Counted from the stretch's first letter, positions 36,826 to 52,256 are shown. The stretch: DNA of 64,000 nt from Typhlomys cinereus (GCA_023101885.1 JALPQD010000137.1:930001-994000), one strand, 5' to 3'. The notes: generated by a model from the sequence alone, not told the origin. A program made the numbers and translations.

Positions 36826-39800
36826 AGTAGTGGAATGAAGTTCTGGTCTCAGAGGGGATAGAACTCCAACCCAAGGTTCATAACTGCTTCACCTGGTGAT
36901 CAGTGATGAAACACCTAAGCCCCCACTAACCTTATTTACAAAATCGGCATAAAAGAATTTCTAAGATTCAGTCCAAGTATACAATGTCCAAGCGAAGGGT
37001 TAAGGTAGGTAAATGTCACTGGAAGAAACAGCTATAGAAACTCATGCACAGAAGGGTTTTCTTGGAAAGCTTCCCATGTGAAGCAAACTCTCATTGTAGA
37101 CCTACTTCCTTATGTTTTTATCCATTGGGTTCTATGCTATTTTTAGGCACAAATCGACAGCATGAATATTTTTTGAACTAAAACTGAAGCTCCCGGCTTT
37201 ACCCTGATCTCCTTCCCATTTGTTCTGGGATCTTCTCCTGGCTCTTTCTTTCTCTTTTCACTGCAACCAATCAGCACAACAGAAGCTCATAATTGGGATT
37301 TCCCAGGACTCTAAATTAGATTTGAGAAGACAAATGAAGTTGAAAAAGCAAAATCATTAATAATGCATGCTATTGACATATTTGATCTGCTCAGTGTCTT
37401 TGGTTAGTTTATCTGTGGTTGCTTTTGTTGTTTGTTACAGGAAGAGGTGTATAAAGTGGCCTTCTCTAAACCAGATATCATGCTCAAAACATATTGAAGA
37501 ATAAGGGGGAAAGATGTGAATTCTGTCTTGTAAAATCTGAGTGGATGAGAATATTCATTCACCTCATCCAAGTATCAAGAATGAGACCCACTGTGAATGT
37601 CTAGGGCACCTGCTCTGTCTTTCAACAGGACACCACCAATGGGTGTGCTGCTCCTCACACACAGGTAACCAGGTATAGTTGCTCTGAATTCTCTTGAGCT
37701 GTAGTAGTTCAGCATTCAGCAAGGCAGTTCTATAAGCTTTGCCTTCTAATGTTCACTGTTTCTTTCTCATACTCAAATAATATTATTCAAAGAACTAAAC
37801 ACAGAGTAGAAAGCAATATGTATTTTTAAATATAAGGTGGAGACATGATGTCCATGAGCATCATCTCCACTGACAGATTATTTCTAATTAGTTATCTCCA
37901 TCTATTGTCAGTAAATTTTCCATTAGTTTTGCTCTATCATTTAAACCCACCAAAAGTGCTTGAACCCAATGCTCAGATGCACCAAAATAAGGTTTCTGCT
38001 TAATTGCTGAAATCATAAAGGCACTGAACAGCACAGCTGCTTTCAGGGGTCTGCTGCAGATCATGCTGACAACATGAAATACACGATCAAAGGGATTGCA
38101 AACGCCACTTTCCCTTTCACTTAATCTATCCCTGCAAGCTGCACTGTCCTCTCAACGATTTCAAATCAAAACTGTCAAAATGTAAGGTTAGATGATCCTA
38201 GGACCTTCTTTGGAATTACCTAAAGTGAATCATAACTTAAAGTGAATGGATGGTAAACAACTTGAGGGAGTGAGGGGAATTCCATAATTACAAAAAATTC
38301 TAGTTTAATCATTTGGATTTGGCTGAGTAAAATGCATAGCAGCCAGGTTTGGCTTTAGGATAGGTACCTTATACACTGCAGCAAAGATGTGCAAGCTCAA
38401 GGTTTACTCAGATCAGAGAAGCTGAAAGGGCACATTACAGAGGGAGTCCCTGTCATTCACCTTCTCCGTCTACATAGGTGCAGGCTCACTTCCATGATGT
38501 TCCACTTCAATATGATATTGTGCTGCCCAAACTTCAGATCTATCGCAATGCTGCTTTAGGAGAAGAAAAGAAGCAAAAGGGGGAAGAGGAGGAAAAGCAG
38601 GAGGAAGAGGAGAAATAAAAGCAGCAGCAACATGAAAACACTTAGTAGCTCAGTTAGTTTTAAAAAAATTCTCAAACCTAAAAAAAATCAAAAGGTTATG
38701 AAAATCCCTTGTAATTATTAGGTGGATAATCAAACTTGCAACCTATTTTCGTGAATAAGGGTATTCAAGGCAAATTTTTGCTGCCTATATTCTGTGCATA
38801 TTTTACTGTCTTATCCGGCCTCCAGCTCCACTCCCCTGCCTCACACACACTTGCTACTTTCCTACACCCTAAGAATTTTTCCATGCAATCATTTTGCCAT
38901 CCACTTTGTCATTCTTGCATTTCACTTCTTGCCACCTTTACCAGAAGCCTTTAGCTTCACAAATGGGTTCTCTGGTATAAAGGTCTACTGAAAACAATCT
39001 AGAGAAGAATTTCTCAGCGTTCTTTAGATCATTTTTTGCAAGGAATGAGGAGCACCAGAAAGGTATAGCACCTGGGGCAGAAGAAGGGGGTGGTCTAGAG
39101 CCACCACACCACCTTGTGCACCAGCCTGTGCAAGCACAGCTTCTGATCTGAAGCAGTCTGTGCTGCTGAGAGCAGCTGCAGCTCTGCATGTGGTCAAAAG
39201 AAGGCTTTACTTCTAGTCCTCTAAAGTAAACACAAAAATCTAACCAGGAGTTTGAAGGGATCCTGTGATCACAGGAAGAAGCATCATAGGAGATGATAGT
39301 TTCTACCTGTGTGTTCACTGAAACAACAGTGTGGAATGGTGTCTGGCAGAGAACCCTGTCTCCACTAATACCTACATGCTTTAGCTATCTAGAACACTGT
39401 AGATTGCCTATCGACTAACCTACCCTTTCTCATTCCTCATTCTTCAGGCCATTTTTGTTACTAAAGACTGCACCAGTTTGGTCCATTCTCAAGAATGCCC
39501 TCCTGCCATGTGCTGGCTCTGCATGGCTTGCAATTTGCTAAAGCAATCGTCTCCTTGCATGCTTGTCTTTCTCGCATCCTTCTGAGATGCTGGAGATAGA
39601 AAAGAGGTCTCACCTGTTTTTTGTATCGCTGCCACTGAGCACACGGTTGATGTGCAGCAAACATTCTATTTTAGAGGAGTATTTATGTGACAGAAACCAT
39701 TTTCCTTGAGGGATGCTATGTGCTATAGAAGAGGACTTTTAGGATGTGCATGGTTTTATGCCAGACTCTGTAGCGTGTTATGCTAGAGTCAGTGGGGAGA

Positions 39801-41844
39801 GCCTGGAGATGTATACCACAAGGCACCACATTCAAAGCTGCGAGCTAGCAGGCGCTGTTGCCAGAGGCATCGCCAGTGAGAGAGTTTAAAGTACAATTGA
39901 GAGCTAATCTTTATTTATGGATCGAAATAATTGAAGTAAAAGAAACACACTGATTTGTACCTGGCTGGTTATGTTTCTTTATATATGCTCTTATATTTTA
40001 TTTATTATAATATAATTTAAAATGACTTTCATTATTGATTGAATGTATTTGAAGCAATATTTAAAACCACCTAAGTCCCATGGTTGCTGGAGGCTTACGT
40101 TAAGCAAGCTTCTGCCAACTGGGAGAGGAACATGCTATACTGCAGGTGCCAGATCTGATACTTCTGGGCAAGAAAGTGTACATAAGGGTGAGAACCTCTA
40201 GGGACACACTGGGGCCAAGTCCCACCACTGCAGCAAATCTCACACTAAATAAGTCTTGTTTAACCCTCTGCAGCCAGTGACCTCATCTCTTGGTACAAGG
40301 TCCCGAGTCTAGATGGAAATTGGAAGGAACTTAGTCAGTTTTTCCCTTTCAGACTCTGCTTGCCCTTCTGTGGCACCGCTCCACAGGGTCTCCAAATTCT
40401 ATTTCTCTGATGTTCTCAGGGATTCTCAGAGATTCTATAACAAGCTCCAGAAAAATTTCCAGGGTTTGCTCATCTCTTGATTCTCATGAGCACCTGCCAG
40501 TGAGACCATGTCTTCTGGTGCCCTGTGAGTTCAGTTGGGCCCTGTGCCTATGGTCAGACTGGGAATTCTGGGTTCCTTCTTTGGAAACTGATCATTCTCC
40601 CTTCCTCTCAGTGCTCTGCCTTCATCTCAGATCGCCTCTCTGGCATTTCCTCACATCATCTTTATTTCTTTATCACCCCAGGCCTTGACTTACATCAAGC
40701 TACTGACTTCCATTTCCCCAGGGAATCTTATTGCTTTGGCTCAGTATCTTATTTCTCTAGTAGATTTCTATTTCACCAACAGTAACCAAAATCAGAATCT
40801 GTCATAGCAAGCAAAGGCCAGGGTTCCTGTGAACACTCACCTCTGTGGTGGCAGTGATTTCTACCCACTGAACACAGGCACAAATTTGCAGGGCTCTGTA
40901 AGTACTTTCAGAGCTGTTCAAGCTCACACATCCAAATCCAAAATTAAGAAGTGACACTTAACTGCCAATCCAAGCCCTTATGGTTAGCAGAACCATAGGC
41001 GATTTGAGGGACTGAAAAGATGATAAATGTATTCACGCACTTTCTGGAAGGCTGATCACAACATGGGATGCTACTATCAGATGAAGGCAAGGAGTGGATG
41101 CTACTAAAATATGGCCTGAAGGGATGTGAGGGGGGAAGTATGCTGGCTGCGCTACTCTGCCTCCCAGAACTGCCATGCCAGAAGTGACACTGTACAAAGA
41201 CACCTCAAGGATCTATCAGCCACTGCCAGCTCAGCTTTACTCATTGTGAAAGCGTGAAACACAAGCAGAGAGAAGGGGAAATTATTAGGATGGTCATAGG
41301 ATGTAAAAAAAATAAAAAAAGAATGACCTCAGTACCTCCCTTGCTGCTGGTGAGCAGAACCAATGAGACACCAGGCTCAGACCGTCATCCTCACAGAAAG
41401 GAGGAGCAAATATACAAGGGCATGGTGCTATTTAGCATATAATCATTAAGTACCAAGGCAGTGCAAGGAGTCAGGGTGTGCATGTTGTGTCTGCCCACCT
41501 TCACCTCCCTAGCCAGAGAGTAAGGCTCTACCTACCACTATAGTGAATGTTTCACGTCAAAGTACAAGAATTCACCACTTATGGTAAAGGAGGCTCATAA
41601 GTTTCACAGTTTTAAATTATCTGCATTATAAAGTCACAATCATTTTTATAGATCTCTGTTATTGACTGAAACAGTTGAAACTGAGAAAGAAAAAAGATTA
41701 CTTGAATGCGAAGAGTATAAATCAATGAATCTTTTTATTGGTGCCATGTGAATTTATCTCATGATGTTCTCTGAACTTTGGCTTATAATAATAGCAAAAA
41801 CTGAAGGCTATTTTTAAGGACAGAATTTTCTCATTCTATGCTTT

Positions 41845-41945
41845 TCTTTCTTTGCAGTGCCCAAGATTGAACGCAGGGTCTGAAGCCTGCTAGACAAGTG
41901 CAGGTACTGTGTTCCTGAGGCAGCTCAGTCTATTTTTCTGTTTTC
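41845..41945 (-). repeat. ID-like SINE fragment (antisense)
   Basis: GCCCAAGATTGAACGCAGGG, then GCCTGCTAGACAAGTGCAGG, resemble a reversed tRNA-Ala-derived ID SINE. Confidence 0.5.
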
Positions 41946-44900
41946 TTACAGTTATGTTAGACATAGACCGGAAGCAAAACTGATTGTTTTTCCCATTATT
42001 TTTCAGAGCAATTCAGTCATTTCCCAAACCCAACTTATCACATTTCACTCATTATTTTACAAAGCAAAACACCATTCTATTTATTTCCTTCTCATCTACC
42101 TGAGTAACTCCACCCTGGAAGTACTCCTGCATCCAGAGATCTTGTCTTATCTTAATTGATTTCCTCATTTAAGCTCAAACTCTCTCTCATTATATTTTCC
42201 TTCAAAGAGCCCTGAGTTTGTACAATTGTCAGACGCCTCAGTGACTATGATTCAATCATTATCCTCAGCTGCCATGAGGGTGTCAATGACGACTTCTTGG
42301 TGTGTGGCTCTGTGACTGTAAAGATTGGCAGGTGCCCACGAGTTACACCCTCATAGATCAAACTCAGTCATTTCCTTTGCAGTTGCACGACCTGATGCCA
42401 GCCTCTGAATCACATTCATCTGGATGCCTTTGTATTAAAATAGCTCTCAATTTAGAACTGCTCTGGGCTGGAATAATTAGCTTAACCCTGCTGGCCCTTA
42501 TATTTCTTCTGTCATATTTGAAGACGTGCTTTCAGAAACTTTTTTGGTCTCACTTCTGGTCAATATATGGCATTCATGTGGAATAACATATCCATTCTGC
42601 TTCTTCCTATCTTGAATAATTGCTCAGAATATGAGAAAGTGATTTTTCAATGACATCTTTGGTGATATTTTCTCCATTTGAAATTTGTACTGTGGACATT
42701 CATTCCAGGATGTTTTCCCACTCAAATCATCACTCTGCAAGGCCGTTCTCTTTTGCTCTACTTTTAGAGAATGCAACATCATTAAGGAAAATTCTAACTT
42801 TACCTTCTTCATGACTCAGTCTAATTCTAAAATCCTGTAAAAGTTTTACCATTTTGTCATAATACTGGAGATGGCAAGGAGAAAAAAAAAAAGACCAAAT
42901 AAACCACTTGATGATTTTCACAAAAAAGTTAAGGGGCTGGTGGGATTATGCAAATTGGTGATAGGCAGATTGGTGATTGTCCACTGTAATTTGATTTAGA
43001 ATGAAAAATAAAGCAGCTAATTTTTTACTTTATGTATTTATTATATGCTGGATAAAAAGGGTGGACATTTGGATGAACAGAACACATTTTGTACGTTTTT
43101 TTCTTTAAAAGATGAAACTGAAGGAACCAAAAAGAAATCTTAAGACTTTACTGTCCAAAACCAAGTATCTTTTATTTTCAGTTCGCATGTATGTTTAAGC
43201 TTAAACATTTTTCCTTTGTTTTGATCATTAATACTCTCCTCATCAAAAAAGAATTTAAAAAACATGAGACTAAAGAAAAATTCAAATGCTTAATTAATTT
43301 TGACAGCAATTGTATGAATATGAACTGTTCAATTCACTCATGAGACCCTCACCATCTAAGTTGGAGGAGAGCTGTCAACAAGGCCCATATCTAAGATCTG
43401 AATAATAATTATCTATTGCATTTGCAACACCACACTCTCCATTGTGCCAGAAGGGATGACTTTGAGGTTTTAGTGTCAGGTGCGGGATTGCTGCATTTTA
43501 TCCCCTGCCTTACAGGGTTTCAGCATACAGAAAGTCACAGAGTCACTTGTGGACTTATCCGCCCAAGAACATGGATATCATATCCATCCAGGACATGATA
43601 GGCTGGTCCTCCATCTTTTCTTCCCTTTTCTAATTTCACCAAACTATTGCATGAGGACTAATCTGTCCCTCCACACTTTAGGAGTTTCCCTCACCTCAAT
43701 TCACAGCAGAACAAGGTCCAGAATATCAAGAGATGGATTAGTTTTAACAAGTATCTGACAAGCCAAATGTAATCATACGAAAGTACAGCTGTCAAATCAT
43801 ATCCTCTACAACAAAACTTGTGCAGAAGCAAATCCCAGTGTCCGGGATGTCTTTGTCTCCATGGAAATGCAATGAAGAGTCTGTGACTGCTCCTGCACAG
43901 CCAATGAATTTATTCCGTGTCTCTCACAATATATGGACATCATCTTTGAATGTAACAAGACTCAAGTGTTCTTACGCATAATACTTCTGCCTTACACATG
44001 TCTGTGTATGCTGCCTTGCAAAGAACTGGACCTCGATACCTATTTTATGAAGTGTATTATTTCTGCAATATTTACTGTCACCTGGGGGGAAAACAGTAGG
44101 GCATGTTGAAGTCTTCACTAAAACAACAAATTAAGTGAGATTAGAAATGCCATAATTAATTAGAGCAGCTCTCCATCACATGAAGGGCCGAATCTATACC
44201 GAGGAACAGTAATCTGCTAAGCGACTAATAAAGCTATGCAACTAGAAAAGCAATATGTTCTGTGTCAACAACTGCATCCCACAAGTTCTACAAGGCATTA
44301 AACTTGACCTTTCATTGTTGCTTAGCACTCCCTTCAGGTTCTTTCTGCAGTGAGCAATTCAGACCACATTTTAAAGCATACTGTATAATATATCCCCTTA
44401 AATAATATGGCCTGATAATAATAATTTGGGTCAATTCAATCCAGTAACTTAAAAAATAAGGAGCTAAAAGAAAAACATATTGTTATATTTCTTAGATTGA
44501 ATCCAACAAATGAAATGCTTTCAAATATAATGTAAGTGCAGGAATATACCAAGTATAAAGATAGCATTAGAGATCTTAGGGTCAGTAATTTAAAAGAAAA
44601 TGTATAATATAGCTTAAATGATACTAACCTTAAAGAAAAAGGTACAAAGAATTTGGGAAACAATTTAAAATTTAAAATACATAAATGCCAAGGGTACAAA
44701 ATGAATGACGAATGTATACATTTATTCAAATAAAAAATTGGGAGTTGAGGGGAGATGTGACTTTGTGGTGATGCCTTGCATATGCAAACACTACAACAAC
44801 AAAATACTATGATGAATTAAGCATAAGGTAGTAATACCATAGAAAAATTTTAATATGTTATAATGTTTCATAAGGGCAACAATTCCTTTTATGTAAAAAT

Positions 44901-45169
44901 AAACCATCTTAGCTTGTGGCTAAATGTATTTTATATGTATCTTGTCCAGATAATGTTATATTCTTTAAAAAAAATGAGTGGCAGACTTTTCCAAGGTTTA
45001 AAATGGAAGAATTGGAAGAGGAGATTGTCTAGAAGGGATATCTCCTCCCTCAAAGACTAACAAAGGTTAATGGTGAGTGGGGCAGAAAGGGTGCTACTTT
45101 TTCCCAATGATGTGTCTTGATCCTTCCTTCAGCAAATATGTCTTAACAGTACTCTAAGTGGGACTTACA

Positions 45170-45236
45170 GCTGAGAGACAGAGAGAGAGAGTGAGAGAGA
45201 GAGACAGAGAGAGAGAGACACACACACAGAGAGAGA
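45170..45236. repeat. (GA)n/(CA)n low-complexity repeat
   Basis: Interrupted GAGAGA with an internal GACACACACACAGAGAG. Confidence 0.95.
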
Positions 45237-45597
45237 TACTGGTGGGGAAGAAAGACAAATTTGTACTAGGAGAATGTAGGGGATTGGGTAATATGGGATG
45301 AGAATGGCATGAATTCATCTGCAAAGCTTTAAAAGAATATAAATTTAAAATGGGAGATTCTTACATTAAAAAAGAAGTCAGCAATAGCCTTTTATAAGAG
45401 ACAAAGAGATTTCCTGGATAATAGAAGAGTGATAGAAATTGAAAAAAAAATAGCAAAAGAAATAACAAAAGAAAAATAAAGATATGAAAATATGACGATA
45501 CTGAAAATTTTAAAATAAAAAGGACAGCAGATGCTAGTGATAGTATATTGGGAGTTTTTGCACAACTTTGTTAATATCAGAGAAAACAGTAAATTGT

Positions 45598-45823
45598 GCT
45601 GGAGAGATGGCTTAGGGGTTAAGCCCCCGAATCAAAGTAGAATGATCTGAATTCGGGTCCAATATCCCACCCAAAAATGTCAGGAGGAAATGGCAGAGGT
45701 TTGCAATTCTTACCCTGAAGGCAGAGCCTGGGAAAACCCAGAGCAAAGTAAAAAGGAGGTGGAACAATCCAGGATGCTACCCAAGGTCACCCTTTGACCT
45801 CCGTGGATACCCACAATGTCCTT

Positions 45824-45854
<31 letters not shown>

Positions 45855-45897
45855 TAAATACATAAATAAATAAATACATAAATAAATAAAAATGAAA
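45598..45897 (+). mobile_element. tRNA-derived SINE (B2-like) inside an L1-rich stretch
   Basis: It opens GCTGGAGAGATGGCTTAGGG with a B-box-like GATCTGAATTCGGGTCC, then (CT)n/(CA)n at about 45826-45856 and (AAAT)n. The short motif AAATTGT precedes the head and also follows the tail, a plausible 7-bp target-site duplication. Confidence 0.8.
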
Positions 45898-45959
45898 TTG
45901 TAAATAAAAGTATTATTAAGGATGCAAATGGCTATTAATGATGGGATGATAAAAAGAGC

Positions 45960-46990
45960 ATTCCAGTGAAATTATCAACTTATGTACCTACTGATACAAT
46001 CTCTGGGGGAAATGTCAGTCAGGATTGCAAAGAGGTTCACAAATTCATCATCATAACTAAGAGTTTTAAATAAAGAGCATTTGAACAGAACAATTGAAAC
46101 ATTAGCTGGAAAGGATATAGAAACAAGGATCGGATAGTTTTTCTAAGACATCTCGGATGTGTGAAGTACATACAGGGAATGTGAAATGCAAGAAAACAAC
46201 CTGACCTTGTATTAAAGATAAAACACTGGTGAATACTAAGATTAAAGGGAAAATCTAATGAAATAGAAAGTGATTGCACATCTCTAGATCAAACCATTTG
46301 GAAATAAGAGAAAAGATACAAATTAATGATGTCAGAAATGAAAGAGAACACTGATACAAATTCCATGGATAGCAAAAGAAAAATAAAGGCACAATATATA
46401 GTGATATTACATTTGACAACTTAAATGAAATGGACAAATTCTTTGACACTGATTATTGATAATGACTTAAGAAAAATGAATGTACTTACACCCAAATTGC
46501 TGGGTCTTAAACATTTGAGAAGACAACAATACCAGAGATATGAAAATTCGTTCAGAAATAGAATAGAGAAGGGAATACATTCCAACTTGTAAGACTAACT
46601 TTACTATAAAACCAAGACCATACAAAGACATCATCTTCCAAAAGAAAACAAGAGACCAATATTCTTCATGAACCGAGTGCAAAAATATTTAATAAAGTAC
46701 TTGTGAATTAAATCTAGCAAGATACATGAGGGAAACTACATGTCAAACAAGTGGATGCATGTCTGGGATACAAGATTAGTTTAACATTAAGAAACCCAGA
46801 AGTGCAATTTACTTGGTGAAAAGGACAACAGAAACAGGCAAACCAAAAGGCACTGGACAAAATGAACATGCTTTCTGGTTTAAAACTCAGAATATTAAGA
46901 ACAGAAGGATTCTTTCTCAAAGACACAGAAGGAATTATCTATGAAAAAACTTACCACAAATACCATTTAATGCCAAAAACCTGAATATGT
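45960..46990 (+). mobile_element. Ancient LINE-1 ORF2 fragment, decayed
   Basis: The plus strand retains the order of L1 ORF2 reverse-transcriptase coding sequence. Landmarks are AAATGAAATGGACAAATTCT, then AGAGACCAATATTCTTCATG, TGGATGCATGTCTGGGATAC and CATTTAATGCCAAAAACCTG. No frame stays open for more than a few dozen codons, so it is a fossil. Confidence 0.7.
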
Positions 46991-49974
46991 TCTACAAAGA
47001 TGGGAAGATGGCATGCATATCTGATCTCATGGCATCGACATAACCAGGGTTGTAAGGCAAAAGTTAATAAATACATAGAGCAGGTTATGAAAGAGTCACT
47101 GTTATTGTTAGATACAGGCATTAACTTTATGTTTGAAGGTTTGAGCTCTAGGCCCATTCACAGAGAATTAGTCATTAAGCCCCAAGTGAACCTGCAGGAT
47201 ACTGTGTAGGAAGGCACAACTCATGGGGAAGGACCAACTGTGGCATACACACATGTGTACATGCACACAAACATACACACAAATGAACAAAACACAAGTA
47301 AAATATAAATTCTCTATCTACAATAGTAGGTAGAGAAACATAGATATATAAAGTCAATGAAGAGAAAAGCTGACACTAGTAATATTTAATTTAAAGCTAC
47401 ACTTAGCCAACTGAAACACGTTAAAATAGCAACTGGAAACAGGAGTCTGGGACTGAATAGAAGGCAGGGAATCTGGCATTTCATTTCACGCATAGCAAAG
47501 GCTATGTCTATAGTACAAGTATTAGCTAAAATAGGCTTGTGATAATTAAAATGTCCTACAGATTGTGAACACACAGAACTGGGCTTTTTGAATGGCACCT
47601 GGGCTCGCTAGAGTGAGCACCCTAGGGCCTCAGGAGGAGGCATGTGTGTGATTATTTTCTGCCGTAATCTGCGGCACATGAGCCGCTAATGCCAGCCCAA
47701 AGGAGAAGGAAGGACCAGTCCCTGAAGCTAGAAGCTCGAGGATAAGGGCTTCAGAAATGTCGTAGACATCTTTCTTAATCACCATATTGACTTTCTGGAC
47801 TAATCTGAAAGGTGTGGTGGGCTTAAGCAAGATACCATAATTTGGAGATTCTTACATGAGCCATAATGATATTATTTGGAAGGGGAGGCTAGTAGGAGTG
47901 GAATGCATAAGGGAAAAAAAAGTGGACCTCTGGCTCATCTTCTTTGTGAGGTTTTCATATACAAACAGACTGAGTTTATGTCCTTAACACCACCCCATTT
48001 TTTCCCATTCCCTTTCCCATCCTCCCTTCCATTCACCAATCTTAGACTCATCATTAAAAAGGAATATTCTCACATGAAAATATAGGAAGAAAGTTTCACA
48101 ATTATTAAAAAATTAAAATAAATGGAAAAAAAGAGGGAGTTTAGTTAGGGAAAGATGGGATTAACAAAGTAGGTGTGTGAATAAGATTGACATACACGTA
48201 TATATTCATGAAAATGTCATAAGAAAGTTCACTTTTATGTATATTTAATACATGCCAATGCAAACATTAAAATGAACATTATGAAGACTGATATTAGGAG
48301 TCACTGAATGAACCTAAAATACTGAGATGTGCTGTTCCATTTTATCAGAGGAGAAAAGACAGACTGTGAACATCCATTTCCAGGTTTCATTGCCCATTAC
48401 CAGTTAACTAAAATCCTGCTGGCTCCTAATTAGTTCTGTTCATTAGAACCTGTTCATAATAAGCTACACTTTACTCTTATTACATAAATAGTTTTATTGG
48501 AAAACTATATGTGTGGCACATATATCATCTGATTTCCTGGTATGAAAATCACAATGAAGTAATTTCTAATTATTAAGTCAAGAATAAGTGGCTAGAATTT
48601 TAATGATTAAGGGAGTTTAATGGGTGACAAGTCCAAATAACTACTTTCTATTAAAAGTAATGGAATAATGCATTGTGTCTCATTTCTTATTTCCGACACT
48701 GGACTCTTATAACTACCTGACTTTTATATTTTAAATAACAAAATAGAAGCTAAGAGTGTAATTATAGGTTAAGTATTTTTTACACAAAATGCTTGGGACT
48801 AGAACTTTTGATTTATTGATGTTTCACAATACATAATTTCCACATACATATTGATTTGCTGCTATGGAACACATATCAAAGTGTTTTAGAGATGGAACTC
48901 AGGTCTACATTCATTTGTTTCATATATAACCTCATACCCATAGCCTAAAGATAATTTTATACAATGTGAGTAATTTTGTGCTCGAATCAGATTAACAGTA
49001 TGGAACTCTTCTCTCACAGAACCTTGCTGGTGTTCAAAAGTTTCAGATTTTGGAACATTTCAGATTAAATATGCTCAGTGTGAAGTAACAATATTAGCAC
49101 TCAAGTAAACAGTCTTGATAAATATATTTCACTGGTGTTTCTGTTTTCTATAAGTGCTCCAAGGTAACATGCATGCCACATTTGTCAAAGCTCTAATCTC
49201 TCAGTCATTTCTATACCTATCCTCAAAGAGATTTTTGACACAGTTTACATTTAAATAAAGATCATGAAATATTTCATAAGAACAAGATGTAGAAGACAGA
49301 AAGGATGATTCCTTTTTGGTTTCTTCAAATAAGAGAAATCACTTGCTGAGTTTAAGAATGATAGAATAACTGTCTCTAGCTGCCTTTAGAGTCACGACTG
49401 CATTCTTTAATAAATAAACAAACAGCTAGCAGGATCCTGAGAAGGTATCATGCAGATAGTGTTGACTGAAGAATTGGCCATCTTTCATTTCTAGATACCC
49501 ATTCTTAAAAATAGAAAAAAAGGAATTAAATTCATTGTGAAGGACCAGAAGTTGGGAGCTCACAGGTAAGTAGTCTGATACCCTCCACTGAGAAACCAAA
49601 CAAGACTAAGCAAATCTCTGTGATGTGTCTGAGACCATGAAGAAGCCAAGCTCTGAGGGTGAATTAATCATAGACCTTTTCAAGAATAATCATTTAGTCA
49701 TGTTTCATGTCTCACACATGACCATGCTTTTTTTCTTTATTCTCATTTGTCAAATTAAAAGACACATTTTCTATTTAAAAACAATTAAACAAATCATGTG
49801 ACTGGTATATGTGAAGTAGAGTGGGTTTTTGTTGTCGTTGATGAGATGAAGTACATTACATTTTTCTCATTGTGTTTCTGTGGGATATTATCAGATGATG
49901 CTTCCAACAAGGCTTTATGGTCAAACAAATTGGGGAAACTTTAGTTCAAGTTAAAATCACTTTTCATCTATATT

Positions 49975-50075
49975 GAGACAGGGGACTCCTGGGTACAAAG
50001 GGCTAATCCTCCTGCTTTCATCCTCCAAGTGCAGGGATTACAGGCACACACTACCACACCAAACTACTATCAGAA
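49975..50075 (-). repeat. B1-like SINE fragment (antisense)
   Basis: TTGAGACAGGGGACTCCTGG, then TCCAAGTGCAGGGATTACAG and GCACACACTACCACACC, are the reverse of B1. Confidence 0.75.
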
Positions 50076-52256
50076 TTTCTTATTGGTTCTATTTTGAAGC
50101 TCAGAAATATACACTGTTTCCCAGCCTTATTTTACCTGAGATCTTCAACAGTCCAGCATTATAAGGATCCCAAAAGGGACTGAATAGCTGAATGCCCAGA
50201 TGATTAAAACTAGCTAACCTTAAGGGTTTTACCAGAAATGAATTCATGGTCAAATGCCTAATAACTCCAAGGAGTTTCCAGCAGAGTTTGTGCATGTGGT
50301 TTCATGGCACTGAATTATACCCACAGTTCTGAAGACATAAGTTTGCACTAGGTATTGTGTGCTGTCCCTGCATCAGCTATGTGCAATGCCAACCAGAAAT
50401 GCTGCCAGGAATAGAAAATTCAAATATGATGAATGCCATGAATCTTAGGGTTTCAATATATATGCACAGATTTCTGTTCGTATGAATTACAGAAAGCCAA
50501 GATGTAATATTTTCCTAGCATCATTTGTGGGCATGTATTAGATCAGTATATTTTGGGATTGCATTTTTGCAATGATATTTAATGATATTTAATATTGCTT
50601 ACTGGGTTGCTGAATTACATTGGATTCAAAATTTGATGAATGGAATTTGTCTTGGGGTTGAAACAAAATTTTCAAAAATTTCTACAATGGCAATAAATAT
50701 ACTTCTACCATCTGGTACTATGGATTTCTACAAAGTAGCAAATTTAGCATTTATGATTAGAAAATCAAAATATCTATTAATTCTGAAAACTGCTAAAGAT
50801 ATTCTGTGTCCTGCTGTATGAGATAGCCAAGATTTAATTCTTCATGTAAAATTAAACAGGACTTCTATTTCATTAATACACAAATTTAATTTCATCTTTA
50901 ATAACAGTACAATGATATTCACATAAAAGATATGCTAAATTACATGTGCTTTATTATCAACAATTCATTTGTATAACTAATTTATATACAAAAATATATA
51001 TGGGGTTACATAACAACTTCTTGGTTGCAAAGAGTTTGCGAATTAAAAAGTCTAACAGGTCCTGCTCTGAAGGACTAGAAATCGATAGAATTCATTTTGG
51101 ATAGTTCTAGATTCACTGATTTTGAAATATGTTAACATTTACAACATTAATTGAACTGATAATGGAATTCCAACTTTATTAAGATATGCTTGCTACCTAA
51201 TATGGAGAAGAAAAGTAACACAGCAAGGTACAATTTATTAGTCAGAAGTTTTGGATATTCTTCAATCAATAGTCAATGAATGGGGTTGTTTCTGAAGACT
51301 TGACCAATGTGTAAAGTCAACACATGAACTGACTGACTTCAGTTACTTTTTTTTAGTTACATGAATCTAATTAACATGATAAAGACTTACTAATGGAGAT
51401 TGCAGCTAACCAGAGAGCAGAATCATACTCCAGAATTTCTGAAATCTCAAGTAACTTAGGCTATTTATACAATCTGATGACAAATATTTTAAATTTAACT
51501 TTTTTATTTCTCCTTTTCAATACATTACAAGATAATAATAAACACAGCCACTGTATGTCAAAAAGTTACATAGAATGTCAAAATAGAAAAGACACTATAT
51601 GTTTATATTATGTTATGAACAATTGAAACTTTAATGGATAAAATACTCTTATTTAGTTTCATGATTTTCAGCAGTAAAAGTTGTTTTTTTCTGGAATAGG
51701 GCAGCTTCTAAATATTTACTTTAGATGAATATTAGTTTTCATTTTCTCAGCATGAAAACTGAAATCCTGGTTAAAATTTTATCCATAGCTTTAAATGGGA
51801 CAGTGAAAAGCTACATTATGTGTCATGAAAAACATTTAACCTTAGAAGCACTGGCAAGTGTTACTTATGAGGGTATCCTGGGTATGTTCATCGAAAATCA
51901 TTTATCAGAAAAAATATTAAAAAAAATTTGTATGGATAAAGCAGCTGGAGTCAAGGTCTTTCAAATGATTTATTAAAGAGAAATAGTAAACATAAAAATA
52001 ATTATATAACCTACAAAAGGTAAAGTTTCTCAAAACTTTCTTAAAAACTGAACTTCAAATTTCCACATACACATGACTGTTAATAAATGGTTAGAGATTT
52101 CTCTTTCCTTTGGTGAGGTTCATTGACTGAGGTAAGTTTACTTTCTTTACTTATTTAATCAGTTTTTTCATTCAGGATATTTTAAAGCTTACCTCTACCA
52201 AAAGTAATGAGAATAAATATATATATAACCAAAGCTTGCTGGTACAGAATTTCTAA

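Noticed and set aside
46037..47157. Several minus-strand frames of 60-80 codons
   Set aside because: They are antisense to a decayed L1 ORF2 fragment.
50582..51976. Plus-strand frames of 77-83 codons in AT-rich sequence
   Set aside because: No family signature; AT-rich composition and isolated position fit chance frames, although I could not test conservation.
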